From assembly GCA_020633955.1 (NCBI GenBank), contig JACKCP010000011.1:1-64000 (forward strand): a stretch of 64,000 nt of DNA, in the 5' to 3' direction. Positions within the stretch are counted from its first letter, which is position 1. Every line of letters begins with the position of its first letter. Below are positions 34,423 to 42,263 of the stretch, piece after piece. Under the pieces are notes generated by a model. That model saw nothing but the letters and a program-made list of their open reading frames with translations. It had not been told where the DNA came from and ran no database searches. The position numbers and the translations under genes are program-made. This stretch comes from Desulfobacteraceae bacterium. GTDB taxonomy: Bacteria; Desulfobacterota; Desulfobacteria; Desulfobacterales; JACKCP01.

Positions 34423-35334
34423 TCAAACAGAGCTTTTTTCTACTCTTGCAATCATGGACTTCAAGGTATTTTTCATGAGCATTGCTATTGTCATTGGCCC
34501 TACTCCGCCAGGCACAGGAGTAATCCAGCCGGCGATTTTTTTTATCTCATCAAAATCAACATCACCTTTCAAAACTGGAATTTTCTTTCCTGTTTTTTCA
34601 CTGATCTTTTCTCCCACCCTGTTTACACCAACATCAATTACACAGGCTCCTTTTTTTACCCATTCCGGCTTTACAAGACCTGGAACTCCGGCTGCAACAA
34701 TAAGAATATCGGCTCTCATGCAATGAGACTTTAAATCTCTTGTTGCTGTATGAACTATTGTTACTGTAGAATTTGCACCTTCATTTTTCTGCAGCATCAT
34801 ATTAGCTATCGGCTTGCCGACAATATTAGATCGGCCCACAACTACAACCTCAGCTCCGTTTGTATCAATACCTGATCTTTTTATCATTTCTATTATTCCA
34901 GCAGGCGTGCAGGGAGCAAAAATAACTTTTTTCCCAATTATCAGCCTGCCTACGTTAACAGGATGAAAACCGTCAACATCCTTGTCGGGATCAATGGCAT
35001 TCAAAACTCTCTCTTCATTAATATGTTTTGGCAATGGAAGCTGCACCAGAATACCGTCTATTGTTTCATCTTCATTATATTTTTTGATTAAAGCAATAAG
35101 CTCATTTTCAGAAACATCTTCATTCAAATTTTCCTGAACTTCTTTAAAACCAACCCTTTCTGCTGTTTTTATTTTCAAGGAAACATATGAAACTGAAGCA
35201 GGATTATTGCCTATCAATATTGTAACCAGCCCTGGAGGACGATTAAATTTTTCCTTGAGCTCAAGAGTTTTTTCTGAAATTTCATCTAAAATATCTTCAC
35301 GCAATTTTGTACCACTAATAATTTTTGCTTCCAT
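34423..35334 (-). CDS. folD: Bifunctional methylenetetrahydrofolate dehydrogenase/cyclohydrolase FolD
   Basis: 303 residues. It interconverts methylene-, methenyl- and formyl-tetrahydrofolate. Tyr50 and Lys54 in SYVSLKIKTAE match the E. coli catalytic pair at the same numbers. DGILVQLPLP, DVDGFHPVNVG and the NADP-binding VVVGRSNIVGKPIA region are present, as is PVPGGVGPMTIAML at the C-terminal end. It lies 30 bases downstream of argC on the same strand. In sulfate reducers the enzyme also serves the Wood-Ljungdahl C1 pathway. Confidence 0.97.
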   Translation of the reverse strand: MEAKIISGTKLREDILDEISEKTLELKEKFNRPPGLVTILIGNNPASVSYVSLKIKTAERVGFKEVQENLNEDVSENELIALIKKYNEDETIDGILVQLPLPKHINEERVLNAIDPDKDVDGFHPVNVGRLIIGKKVIFAPCTPAGIIEMIKRSGIDTNGAEVVVVGRSNIVGKPIANMMLQKNEGANSTVTIVHTATRDLKSHCMRADILIVAAGVPGLVKPEWVKKGACVIDVGVNRVGEKISEKTGKKIPVLKGDVDFDEIKKIAGWITPVPGGVGPMTIAMLMKNTLKSMIARVEKSSV

Positions 35335-35364
35335 ATTTTTATATCCTTAAAAATTACATTAATA

Positions 35365-36402
35365 TTATACAGCCTGCGGGGGTACCATCAGCCCTTTTGC
35401 CTCATCTAGACCAAACATAAGGTTCATATTCTGTATTGCCTGACCAGAGGCACCTTTTACAAGATTATCAATAACGGATACGATAATAAGACGCTTTGAA
35501 CCATTATCGTATTTTATGCCGATATCGCAAAAATTTGTACCCGAAACATTTTTTATATTAGGGAATTCTCCTTCGCCCAAAACTCTCACAAACCTTGAGT
35601 TCTTGTAATAATCACATAAAATATTCCTCAGTTCTGACTCAGAGGTATCTGTTGATGTTCTCATGTAAATTGTAGCGAGCATCCCTCTTACAGCCGGGAT
35701 AAGGTGTGGGGTAAAACATACTCCAGCTTTTTGATCTGCTATCTCCTCAATCTTTTCCTCAATTTCTGGCCTGTGTCTGTGTGCCATCACCTTATAGGCT
35801 TTAAAACCCTCGTCTACCGAGCAAAAATGAGTACCTTCCGAAAGCCCTCTACCAGCTCCGCTAACCCCTGACTTGGCATCAATAATAATATCATCACAAT
35901 TGACTTTTTTATGTTTAATAAACGGTATAATACCAAGGAGGCTGCATGTTGGATAGCAGCCTGGGTTGCCAACAAGGGAAGCATTTCTTATCAAATGAGA
36001 ATTAACTTCGCAAAGGCCGTAAACCGACTTTTCAAGATATTCAGCTGCTTTATGCTCACAGTAATAATCTTCATAGGATTTAATTGACCTGAACCTGAAA
36101 TCAGCTGAAAGGTCAACAACCTTTATTTTATTTTCAATTAGCCCCGGAATTATTTCCATTGGAATTTTGTGAGGAAGAGCTGTAAACACAACATCGCACC
36201 TGTTTTGAGCCTTTTTCAGGTCAAACTCTTCTATTTCAATATCAGCAATTGTTCTTAAAGCAGGATAAATGTCTGAAAAAATTTGTCCGGCATACTGGCG
36301 TGAAGTAATATATGTAAGCTCTGCCTCGGGGTGAAAGCTTAAAAGACGTACAAGTTCAGCTCCTGTATAGCCTGTTCCTCCTATAATGCCTGCCCTTATC
36401 AT
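35365..36402 (-). CDS. argC: N-acetyl-gamma-glutamyl-phosphate reductase
   Basis: 345 residues, third step of arginine synthesis: NADPH-dependent reduction of N-acetylglutamyl phosphate. The Rossmann loop GGTGYTGAELVRLL (9-22) and catalytic Cys149 in GNPGCYPT are clear, and HRHRPEIEEKI fits the substrate-binding helix. Other arg genes are not present nearby. It shares its direction with folD but the two pathways are unrelated. Confidence 0.96.
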   Translation of the reverse strand: MIRAGIIGGTGYTGAELVRLLSFHPEAELTYITSRQYAGQIFSDIYPALRTIADIEIEEFDLKKAQNRCDVVFTALPHKIPMEIIPGLIENKIKVVDLSADFRFRSIKSYEDYYCEHKAAEYLEKSVYGLCEVNSHLIRNASLVGNPGCYPTCSLLGIIPFIKHKKVNCDDIIIDAKSGVSGAGRGLSEGTHFCSVDEGFKAYKVMAHRHRPEIEEKIEEIADQKAGVCFTPHLIPAVRGMLATIYMRTSTDTSESELRNILCDYYKNSRFVRVLGEGEFPNIKNVSGTNFCDIGIKYDNGSKRLIIVSVIDNLVKGASGQAIQNMNLMFGLDEAKGLMVPPQAV

Positions 36403-36798
36403 TAAAATATCTCCAAATTTTATAATTTATAATTAATAAATTTTCCTATAACAAAAAAAAAGGAATCTAAACAGATTTTATTTAATCTGCTTATCAACAA
36501 AGGTAGGTGTTAGCACATTTCTGTCCTGTGCTCAAAATTTAATCAGAAAAGATGAGATCTTCACTACTGAGTTAAATTGGATCATGCATAGCAAAGCAAA
36601 ACACTTAAGTCTTTTGAAAGTTTAATTTTGCACAAGCAAATTTAACCCTGATATCTTAACGATAAAAACAATATTTTCCTTTTTAATATAATTATCCAAA
36701 ATAATTATGGATTTAGATACAGTTTATTTATAATAATTATTAAATCCTACTGCTTATTTATTAAAAAAAATTTTTTGTGCAGTGCAATAAAAAACATC
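36403..36798. other. AT-rich divergent spacer between argC and phasin-like genes
   Basis: No gene seen. It includes an AT-rich palindrome-like run around 36690-36750 and leads to the promoter of the phasin-like cluster. Confidence 0.5.
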
Positions 36799-36826
36799 TT
36801 GACATACTCTTTTTTTTTATTACAAT
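36799..36826 (+). promoter_or_regulatory. Sigma70-type promoter of the phasin-like cluster
   Basis: TTGACA (36799-36804) and TACAAT (36821-36826) are 16 bases apart, about 75 bases upstream of the first phasin-like ATG, which has a strong GGAGAGG ribosome site. Confidence 0.65.
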
Positions 36827-36900
36827 TTATTCATAAGTTTTAATCTAGATTCTCACAAAAAAAACTATATCAAATCCAATCAAATCTAAGGAGAGGTAAA

Positions 36901-37209
36901 ATGAAAACAATGGAACCAACAAAAATGATGCAGCAGATGATAGACTTTCAGAAAACTGCATTTGAAAACAGCTATAATGCAATGATTATGATGCAGTCAC
37001 AAACTGAAAAAATGGCTGAGTCGCTTTTGTCCAAAAATTCCATCCTTCCTGAAGAAGGACAGAAAATGATAAACGAATGGATTCTTGCATTTAAAAAAGG
37101 CCGTGATGATTTCAAAAAATCAGTTGACGAAAATTTTGCTAAAATGGAAGAATATTTTAATTCAGCATTAAAGGCAACTAAATCAACTGCAAAAAACGAT
37201 TCCAAGTAA
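36901..37209 (+). CDS. Phasin-like small helical protein 1
   Basis: 102 residues, no signal peptide, predicted to be almost all amphipathic helix. The start MKTMEPTKMMQQMIDFQKTAFENSYNAM, the many Met and Gln, and the repeated TEKMAESLL / EEYFNSAL pattern resemble phasins, the coat proteins of polyhydroxyalkanoate granules. A Pro-containing turn (ILPEEGQKMINEW) splits two helices and recurs in the next gene as NLPEDSKKVIEEW, so the two are related. A terminator directly behind it suggests it is made in excess over its downstream neighbours. No synthase gene is near. Confidence 0.65.
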   Translation: MKTMEPTKMMQQMIDFQKTAFENSYNAMIMMQSQTEKMAESLLSKNSILPEEGQKMINEWILAFKKGRDDFKKSVDENFAKMEEYFNSALKATKSTAKNDSK

Positions 37210-37220
37210 TCTTTTTTTCA

Positions 37221-37249
37221 TGAGTCCGGGCATCGGACTCATTTTTTTT
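37221..37249 (+). terminator. Intrinsic (possibly partial) terminator inside the phasin-like cluster
   Basis: TGAGTCCG (37221-37228) pairs with CGGACTCA (37234-37241), then eight T (37242-37249). It lies between the first and second phasin-like genes and could set their ratio. Confidence 0.88.
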
Positions 37250-37280
37250 ATTATAACAATATGAATTACAGGTGAATTTC

Positions 37281-37550
37281 ATGAATCAGACCGAAATGCT
37301 AAAAAATATTCTAGGCTGGTATACAAATTCTTTTGAGAATACAGTCAATGTAATAAATCTTTATCAGGAGCAGGCAGAAAACCTGACCAAAGCCTTTATA
37401 ACAAACTCCAATCTACCTGAGGATTCAAAAAAAGTTATTGAAGAATGGTTTGAATTTATGCGTCAAAGCCAGTCGGACTTTAAAGAATCTATGGAAACCG
37501 GATTAAAGCAGCTAGAAACATATCTTGTATCTCTTGTCCCAGGCGACTAA
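37281..37550 (+). CDS. Phasin-like small helical protein 2
   Basis: 89 residues from the ATG at 37281, with AGGTGA six bases upstream; a GTG three codons earlier overlaps that site and is less likely. Residues 1-40 and 50-85 are amphipathic helices separated by NLPEDSKKVIEEWFEFM, closely parallel to the first gene's LPEEGQKMINEWILAF. This internal match is direct evidence that genes 1 and 2 are paralogues. A role on granules or as a soluble helical scaffold is inferred, not shown. Confidence 0.6.
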   Translation: MNQTEMLKNILGWYTNSFENTVNVINLYQEQAENLTKAFITNSNLPEDSKKVIEEWFEFMRQSQSDFKESMETGLKQLETYLVSLVPGD

Positions 37551-37570
37551 ATTCATTAAAGAGGTTTACC

Positions 37571-38074
37571 ATGAGTCAAAAAAATAAATTCAGCGATCTA
37601 TTCTCGGGCTTTAATTTTGTTATGCCTCAAAATGCCCAGTTATTTCCTGTTTCAGATTTCAATGAAGTATTCAACTCAGGAATGAAGCTGTTTGAAGAAG
37701 CATCTCAAATATCGAAAAATTTTATGTTCAAGGGCTTTGAAAGTGCAAATATGTTTTCATTCCTTGAAAACTCTGCAGAAATAATGACTTCGTCCTATTC
37801 AGGATATCTTGAAATGTTTGGATTTATTTCCAAAGAAGCCTATGATCAGCTTGTTGAAAAATACAATACGATCCAGGACGAAATAAATAAGCAAAAAAAA
37901 CAGATTTCACAAAAAGATTCCAAAATTAAAGATCAGGAAAAGAAACTCAAGGCTGTTGAAAAAGACATTAAAGATTTTGAAAATAAAATAAAAGATCTTG
38001 AAAATGAACTGGCAGCTGAAAAAATAAATAAATCAGCTGCTCCAGCAATAAAAAACGACACGCCAAAACAATAG
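37571..38074 (+). CDS. PhaE/phasin-like protein with C-terminal coiled coil
   Basis: 167 residues. The first ~95 are hydrophobic-aromatic (SGFNFVMPQNAQLFP, KNFMFKGFESANMFSF), the next ~60 form a strong Lys/Glu coiled coil (about 98-152, INKQKKQISQKDSKIKDQEKKLK), and the tail is disordered. KEAYDQLVEKYNTIQDEI joins the two. This layout resembles PhaE-type synthase partners and phasin-like granule proteins, but similarity is only general. It is 20 bases after gene 2 with GAGG before the ATG, so the three genes form one cluster. Confidence 0.5.
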   Translation: MSQKNKFSDLFSGFNFVMPQNAQLFPVSDFNEVFNSGMKLFEEASQISKNFMFKGFESANMFSFLENSAEIMTSSYSGYLEMFGFISKEAYDQLVEKYNTIQDEINKQKKQISQKDSKIKDQEKKLKAVEKDIKDFENKIKDLENELAAEKINKSAAPAIKNDTPKQ

Positions 38075-38083
38075 GTATTTATC

Positions 38084-38123
38084 AAATGGAGAGATGCTTC
38101 TTTAAATAAGGCATTCTCCATTT
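38084..38123. terminator. Hairpin terminator after the phasin-like cluster
   Basis: AAATGGAGA (38084-38092) pairs with TCTCCATTT (38115-38123), with an inner ATGC/GCAT pair and a one-base bulge. ATTTTAT follows on the plus strand. Confidence 0.7.
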
Positions 38124-38180
38124 ATTTTATAGTTTGAACGAAAATCCACTTTTTTGCGCATTTAAGTCTGCGGTGAAAAT

Positions 38181-38220
38181 TTGCAGTTAAACAAAAAATG
38201 CTGGTTGAAACGGTCACGCC
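38181..38220 (+). repeat. Dispersed intergenic repeat, copy 2
   Basis: Core CAGTTAAACAAAAAATGCTG followed by GTTGAAACGGTCACGCC. It resembles the other copies (AAACAAAAAAT..., then TCAC about 20 bases later). It lies between convergent genes. Confidence 0.35.
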
Positions 38221-38252
38221 TTAAAACTCAGCCGAAATGTTACCAGCAATTT

Positions 38253-38741
38253 TTAAGCCATGCAGCATTTTTTATATTTTTTGCCGCTTCCGCATGGACA
38301 TGGTTCATTGCGGCCGATTTTTTTATCTTCACGTACATAAGTTTCAGGACTTACAGGCTCTCCATCAAAAAAATACCACATTCCTTCATTCTTTTTAAAA
38401 TAGGCCATTTCATGATGAGTTATATTTTGAAGCTTTTGCCTGTATCTTACTTTAAACTCTATAAAGCCTTCATCATCTTCCTTCTGCCCTTTTTTAATTC
38501 CAATTATTTCAAAACTCAGCCATGTTGATTCATCAGCCCATTTTTTTGTTGCCTTTGAATCGTGCTGCTCCTTCTGCTCTGGATGGATAGTTTCATAAAT
38601 ATAATCCAGCTCACCCATTGTATACGCAGTATACCTGGCTCTTAAAAGAGCCTCGCAGGTTTCAGGCTGAACATTTCCTTTTATATAGGGTTCACAACAC
38701 TGCGAATAATCAAGGCCGCTGCCGCATGAACAATTTGCCAT
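38253..38741 (-). CDS. YchJ-family protein with SEC-C motifs at both ends
   Basis: 162 residues. A SEC-C-like motif opens the protein (CSCGSGLDYSQCC, residues 4-16) and a full one closes it (GRNEPCPCGSGKKYKKCC). Between them is the NTF2-like YchJ core (LLRARYTAYTMGELDYIYETIHPEQ, about 32-56, then FIEFKVRYRQ). YchJ (UPF0225) proteins bind zinc through SEC-C; their role is unknown but a link to SecA or ribosomes is often suggested. The same SEC-C motif occurs in this window in SecA and in methionine aminopeptidase. Monocistronic. Confidence 0.9.
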   Translation of the reverse strand: MANCSCGSGLDYSQCCEPYIKGNVQPETCEALLRARYTAYTMGELDYIYETIHPEQKEQHDSKATKKWADESTWLSFEIIGIKKGQKEDDEGFIEFKVRYRQKLQNITHHEMAYFKKNEGMWYFFDGEPVSPETYVREDKKIGRNEPCPCGSGKKYKKCCMA

Positions 38742-38800
38742 TTTCTTTTATTCTCCTGATAATTATCATTATTATTCTTATCTGAACTAAACGCTGAAAA

Positions 38801-38833
38801 ATTGCTGAACAAAAACTGAATTTTGGCCATTCC
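38801..38833 (+). repeat. Dispersed intergenic repeat, copy 3
   Basis: Core ATTGCTGAACAAAAACTGAA followed by TTTTGGCCATTCC. Closest to the 41.5 kb copy (GCTGAACAAAAAATTC). Confidence 0.4.
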
Positions 38834-38896
38834 AGCGTCAGATTCAAATTTTAATATTCAAAAAAAGCCATGCATTCTTAAGGTTAAATAGTTCAT

Positions 38897-38940
38897 ATTG
38901 CTAAAATAAACAAAAAATTACAGTTTTCAGACAGTCACTA
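38897..38940 (+). repeat. Dispersed intergenic repeat, copy 4
   Basis: Core AATAAACAAAAAATTACAG followed by TTTTCAGACAGTCACTA, in the same direction as copies 2, 3 and 5. It lies in the spacer between map and ychJ. Confidence 0.4.
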
Positions 38941-39005
38941 AATATTTTTAATACATGCTCTAAAGTCTTTTCCAAAGAACCTGATGATCTAATCAACACG
39001 AGATT

Positions 39006-39959
39006 CTATAAGTCAAAAGGTGTAAGACTCTCATAGCCATTTTCAGTTACTACTATGGTCTGCTCAAACTGGGCAGAAAGTGAACGATCCCTTGTTATGG
39101 CAGTCCATCCATCATCCAGAATTTCAACATCCTTTTTTCCCAGGTTAAGCATAGGTTCAATCGTAAAAGTCATATTCTCAACAAGGGGAACTCCAAAACC
39201 CCTTCTCCCAAAGTGGAGAACCTGAGGAGGTTCATGGAACTCAATTCCCACTCCATGACCAACAAATTCCCTTACAACAGAACATCCCTGCTGTTCTGCA
39301 AAAGACTGGATTGCATAACCAATATCACCTATTGTAGCTCCAGGTGCAACTACCTCAAGCCCTCTTTTCAGAGCTTCCCTGCAGTTAAAAACTAGTTTTT
39401 TTGCATCCTCAGATGGTGTTCCTGCAAAGTAAGTATAGTTTGCATCGGCATAAAATCCGTTAAGAATTGTTGTTATATCAACATTTACAATATCACCGTC
39501 TTTTATGACCCTGGGCCCTGGAATTCCATGACAGATTACTTCATTTATAGAAACACAGACACTTTTTGGATATCCTCTGTAGTTCAATGGCGCCGGGATT
39601 CCACCATTTTTTAAGGTAAATTCATGAACAAGAGTGTTAATTTCATCTGTAGTTATTCCAGGTCTTATAATTTTTTCAACCTCTTTATGGGTTTCCATTA
39701 CAAGAATACCTGATTTCCGTATACCCTCAATTTCTTCTGGAGTTTTGATCCTGATGCCATATTTTTTTAAGTAATATGATTTGATATCTGTTTTTGGATT
39801 TACAGTTTTCATGCAGCACTTCTTATATTTTAGACCGCTGCCGCAGGGGCATGGATCGTTTCTTCCTATCTTCCTGTTATCTTCTTTTTTTGACAAAACC
39901 AATATCTTTCTTTTTTTTTTATTATCTGTTATTTTCTTAGTTCTTGAAAATATCCCCAT
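39006..39959 (-). CDS. map: Type I methionine aminopeptidase with N-terminal SEC-C zinc motif
   Basis: 317 residues, about 60 longer than E. coli Map. It removes the initiator Met from nascent chains. Metal ligands: Asp in VNVDITTILNGFYADAN (two Asp), His in GHGVGIEFHEPP, Glu in FTIEPML and Glu in FEQTIVV. The N-terminal ~50 residues hold a SEC-C motif GRNDPCPCGSGLKYKKCC (about 32-49) after a basic start. SEC-C extensions help some MetAPs bind ribosomes; the identical motif in SecA and YchJ here suggests a shared docking partner. Monocistronic, with the start backed by a weak ribosome site. Confidence 0.95.
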   Translation of the reverse strand: MGIFSRTKKITDNKKKRKILVLSKKEDNRKIGRNDPCPCGSGLKYKKCCMKTVNPKTDIKSYYLKKYGIRIKTPEEIEGIRKSGILVMETHKEVEKIIRPGITTDEINTLVHEFTLKNGGIPAPLNYRGYPKSVCVSINEVICHGIPGPRVIKDGDIVNVDITTILNGFYADANYTYFAGTPSEDAKKLVFNCREALKRGLEVVAPGATIGDIGYAIQSFAEQQGCSVVREFVGHGVGIEFHEPPQVLHFGRRGFGVPLVENMTFTIEPMLNLGKKDVEILDDGWTAITRDRSLSAQFEQTIVVTENGYESLTPFDL

Positions 39960-40005
39960 ATAATTTTCAAGTCAATCAAATATAACAAAATAATATGGAG
40001 GTAAC

Positions 40006-40524
40006 ATGGAACTTACAGGTAAAAAAAGTGTAATTTTTGTTGAAGAGCAGTTCAATGACCAGGAATTCTGGTATCCATATTACAGACTTCTTGAGGCAGG
40101 ATCTGACGTGGTGATATGTGGAAGCGGGAGAACATCTGTTTTTACCGGCAAAGCAGGCACACAGACAAAAGCAGATACAGACGCCTCATCCCTTAATGCA
40201 GATGACTATGATATTCTTATAATCCCTGGAGGGTTTGCACCGGATTTCATGAGACGTAATTCTGATATGGTCAATTTTGTTCATGAAATGAACAGCAAAA
40301 ACAAAATCATTGCCTCAATCTGCCATGGAGGATGGATGCTTGTCTCTGCAAAAATTTTAAATGGAAGAAATGCAACTTCTTTCTTTGCAATCAAAGACGA
40401 TATGATTAATGCGGGTGCAAACTGGATCGATCAAGAAGTTGTTGAAGACAATAATCTGATAACCAGCAGAACTCCTGATGATCTTCCGGCCTTTATGAGA
40501 AAAATACTTGGCAAGTTTAAATAA
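40006..40524 (+). CDS. DJ-1/PfpI-family protein
   Basis: 172 residues. The nucleophile elbow is ASICHGGWML, with Cys106 and His107; an acidic residue in FVEEQFNDQEFWYPYYR (Glu13/Glu14) completes the site. LIIPGGFAPDFMRR is the PfpI signature strand. Relatives act as proteases, chaperones or glyoxalase/deglycase enzymes; the sequence does not decide. ATATGGAGG gives a strong ribosome site. First of a three-gene cluster with a thioesterase-like and a LOG-like gene, spaced 6 and -14 bases. Confidence 0.88.
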   Translation: MELTGKKSVIFVEEQFNDQEFWYPYYRLLEAGSDVVICGSGRTSVFTGKAGTQTKADTDASSLNADDYDILIIPGGFAPDFMRRNSDMVNFVHEMNSKNKIIASICHGGWMLVSAKILNGRNATSFFAIKDDMINAGANWIDQEVVEDNNLITSRTPDDLPAFMRKILGKFK

Positions 40525-40530
40525 ACTGAA

Positions 40531-40953
40531 ATGGCAATGAATTATCCTGAGCACAGATTAAATTTCCGGCCTCCTTTAAGTTATATAGATATAGGTAAGG
40601 TGATCTATAACTCAAGATATCTCGACATATATAATTATGCACGTGATGAGTACATGAGGAGCATTGGATACCCATATACAAAACTTAACATGGAAGACGA
40701 CAAACACCTTGCTGTAGTTGAAGCAAATATTAAATACAGAAAACCTGTTCATTACGATGAAGAAACAGTTATTGTTTCAAAAATTGAAAAAATAAGCTCC
40801 AGAACTATTTTGTTTCATCAATTAATGTATAAAAATAATATGAGCCTGTTATGCAATGAGGCAAAATTTGTAATGGTGTGTATTGACAATTCATTCAAGG
40901 CATCATCAGTTCCGGAAGGTTTAAAAAAGGCATTTGAGAATGGCCCCCTGTGA
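40531..40953 (+). CDS. Hot-dog fold acyl-CoA thioesterase-like protein (YbgC/4HBT type)
   Basis: 140 residues, single hot-dog domain. SYIDIGKVIYNSRYLDIYNYARDEYMRS (about 17-44) lines up with the 4HBT motif (D..G.VYY..YL...E.AR), keeping the Asp but with one residue fewer between Asp and Gly; the second half has the EANIKYRKPVHYDEETVIVS strand pair. Such proteins cleave short acyl-CoA or aromatic-CoA esters. The ORF also has an in-frame ATG two codons later. Its 3' end overlaps the next gene by 14 bases. Confidence 0.8.
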   Translation: MAMNYPEHRLNFRPPLSYIDIGKVIYNSRYLDIYNYARDEYMRSIGYPYTKLNMEDDKHLAVVEANIKYRKPVHYDEETVIVSKIEKISSRTILFHQLMYKNNMSLLCNEAKFVMVCIDNSFKASSVPEGLKKAFENGPL

Positions 40954-41437
40954 TTTTAATAATCAGATTATTATTGGTGTAATGGGAGGTGGTACAGCCT
41001 CTTCTTCAGACCTTGAAATGGCATATGAAATTGGGACATATATAGCAGAAAACAATTATATTCTTTTAAACGGTGGAAGAAACAAGGGAATAATGGAAGC
41101 ATCGGCAAAAGGTGCTTTTGAATCTGGAGGCATTACAATCGGTATTCTTCCCGGCACCAGCCTTGATGAAACCTCAGATTATATAAAAATTCCAATACTG
41201 ACAGGAATTGGAAATGCAAGAAATCAGATAAATATTCTTTCAAGCCATATAGTAGTAACATTTAAAGGGGGCCCCGGCACTGTTTCGGAAGTAGCATTTG
41301 CTTTAAAGTTTGGAAGAAAAATTATTTTAATTGATTTTTACCCAGGAATATTCATTGACCAATACATCAACAAAACTGTTTTTCTGGTAAAGAATCCAAA
41401 AGAAGCCATTGATAAAATTAAGGAAATATTAAAATAG
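40940..41437 (+). CDS. LOG-like Rossmann protein (TIGR00725 / SLOG family)
   Basis: 165 residues from the ATG at 40940; an in-frame TTG two codons earlier is the alternative. GVMGGGTASS (about 15-24) and LLNGGRNKGIMEASAKGA (about 44-61) are nucleotide-binding motifs, and KGGPGTVSEVAFALKFG (about 112-128) stands for the PGGxGTxxE motif, with a Gly-Gly-Pro-Gly order instead of Pro-Gly-Gly. LOG enzymes release cytokinin-type bases from nucleotides, and this subgroup is thought to bind or hydrolyse nucleotides. Overlaps the thioesterase gene by 14 bases, so translational coupling is likely. Confidence 0.82.
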   Translation: MAPCDFNNQIIIGVMGGGTASSSDLEMAYEIGTYIAENNYILLNGGRNKGIMEASAKGAFESGGITIGILPGTSLDETSDYIKIPILTGIGNARNQINILSSHIVVTFKGGPGTVSEVAFALKFGRKIILIDFYPGIFIDQYINKTVFLVKNPKEAIDKIKEILK

Positions 41438-41439
41438 TC

Positions 41440-41565
41440 ATTAAACCAAAACTAGTATTTTTGTTCAAAGTTTCACAACTATTCTACACAGTAGAATATT
41501 GAATTTTCAGGAAGGGATTAAATAGCTGCTGAACAAAAAATTCTAGTTTTCGGCCAATCACTTAA
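41440..41565. repeat. Inverted-repeat intergenic element (repeat copy 5 plus inverted copy)
   Basis: The right arm (41528-41565) reads GCTGAACAAAAAATTCTAG then TTTTCGGCCAATCACTTAA. The left arm (about 41440-41472) is its inverted counterpart, ATTAAACCAAAACTAGTATT then TTTGTTCAAAG. Between them is a perfect small hairpin ATTCTAC-ACA-GTAGAAT (41481-41497). The whole ~126 bases could fold into one long stem with an inner hairpin and sits between convergent genes, the typical place for REP- or MITE-like elements. Single copies of the right arm recur at 20.0, 38.2, 38.8 and 38.9 kb. Confidence 0.45.
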
Positions 41566-41583
41566 TAGGATTTTAAAAAAAAT

Positions 41584-42261
41584 TTAAAATAGTTTTTTTG
41601 CAAACTCAAGGTCTGAAGGTGTGGTTATTTTAATATTTTCCCTGCTTCCCTCAACCATTTTAACCTGAAATCCAAAATTTTCCATAAGAGCTGAATCATC
41701 TGTAACATCCAGACCGTCTTCAAGAGCCCATTCATGCACCTTTTTTAATATTGAAGTTTTAAATCCTTGAGGAGTCTGGGCCAGATATAGATTCTCCCTT
41801 GAAATAGTTTTGTTAACTATTTTACCAGGGTCAGTTTTTTTTATGGTTTCAACAACAGGAATTCCAAGAATAACACCGTCATAAAGGTCAAGTCCATTAA
41901 TCACAGAGATGATTTCATCTTTTTTTACAAAAGGCCTCACTCCATCATGAATAAGAACTTTGGAGGATTTTGAGTCAACTTGATCTAGGCCGTTTCTGAC
42001 TGAATCCTGTCTTTGTTTTCCCCCGGATACCAGTTTAAATGATTTTTTTAAATTTAGAACCTTAATCTGATCACAGCAAAATTCTATTAAATTTTCTGGA
42101 ACAACTATTAAAACCTCATCTATTTCTTCAACAGAATCAAAAACCAGTGCGGTATGAAATAAAATAGGCAGACCATCAATGGAAAGGAACTGCTTTGGGA
42201 TATCTGAACCCATTCTAAGTCCTTTTCCTCCGCCAACAATAACAGCACTTGTAAAACACAT
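41584..42261 (-). CDS. ispD: 2-C-methyl-D-erythritol 4-phosphate cytidylyltransferase
   Basis: 225 residues, third step of the MEP isoprenoid pathway (MEP + CTP to CDP-ME). The CTP-binding loop AVIVGGGKGLRMGSDIPKQF (about 6-25; the usual Ala-Ala-Gly-Xaa-Gly is changed to Val-Gly-Gly-Gly-Lys-Gly) and the VLIHDGVRPFV motif are clear; DDSALMENFGFQVKMVEGSRENIKIT matches the C-terminal block. It stands without ispF fusion. It begins two bases after the HPr-fusion gene's stop, so both are on one transcript. Confidence 0.94.
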   Translation of the reverse strand: MCFTSAVIVGGGKGLRMGSDIPKQFLSIDGLPILFHTALVFDSVEEIDEVLIVVPENLIEFCCDQIKVLNLKKSFKLVSGGKQRQDSVRNGLDQVDSKSSKVLIHDGVRPFVKKDEIISVINGLDLYDGVILGIPVVETIKKTDPGKIVNKTISRENLYLAQTPQGFKTSILKKVHEWALEDGLDVTDDSALMENFGFQVKMVEGSRENIKITTPSDLEFAKKLF

Positions 42262-42263
42262 GG

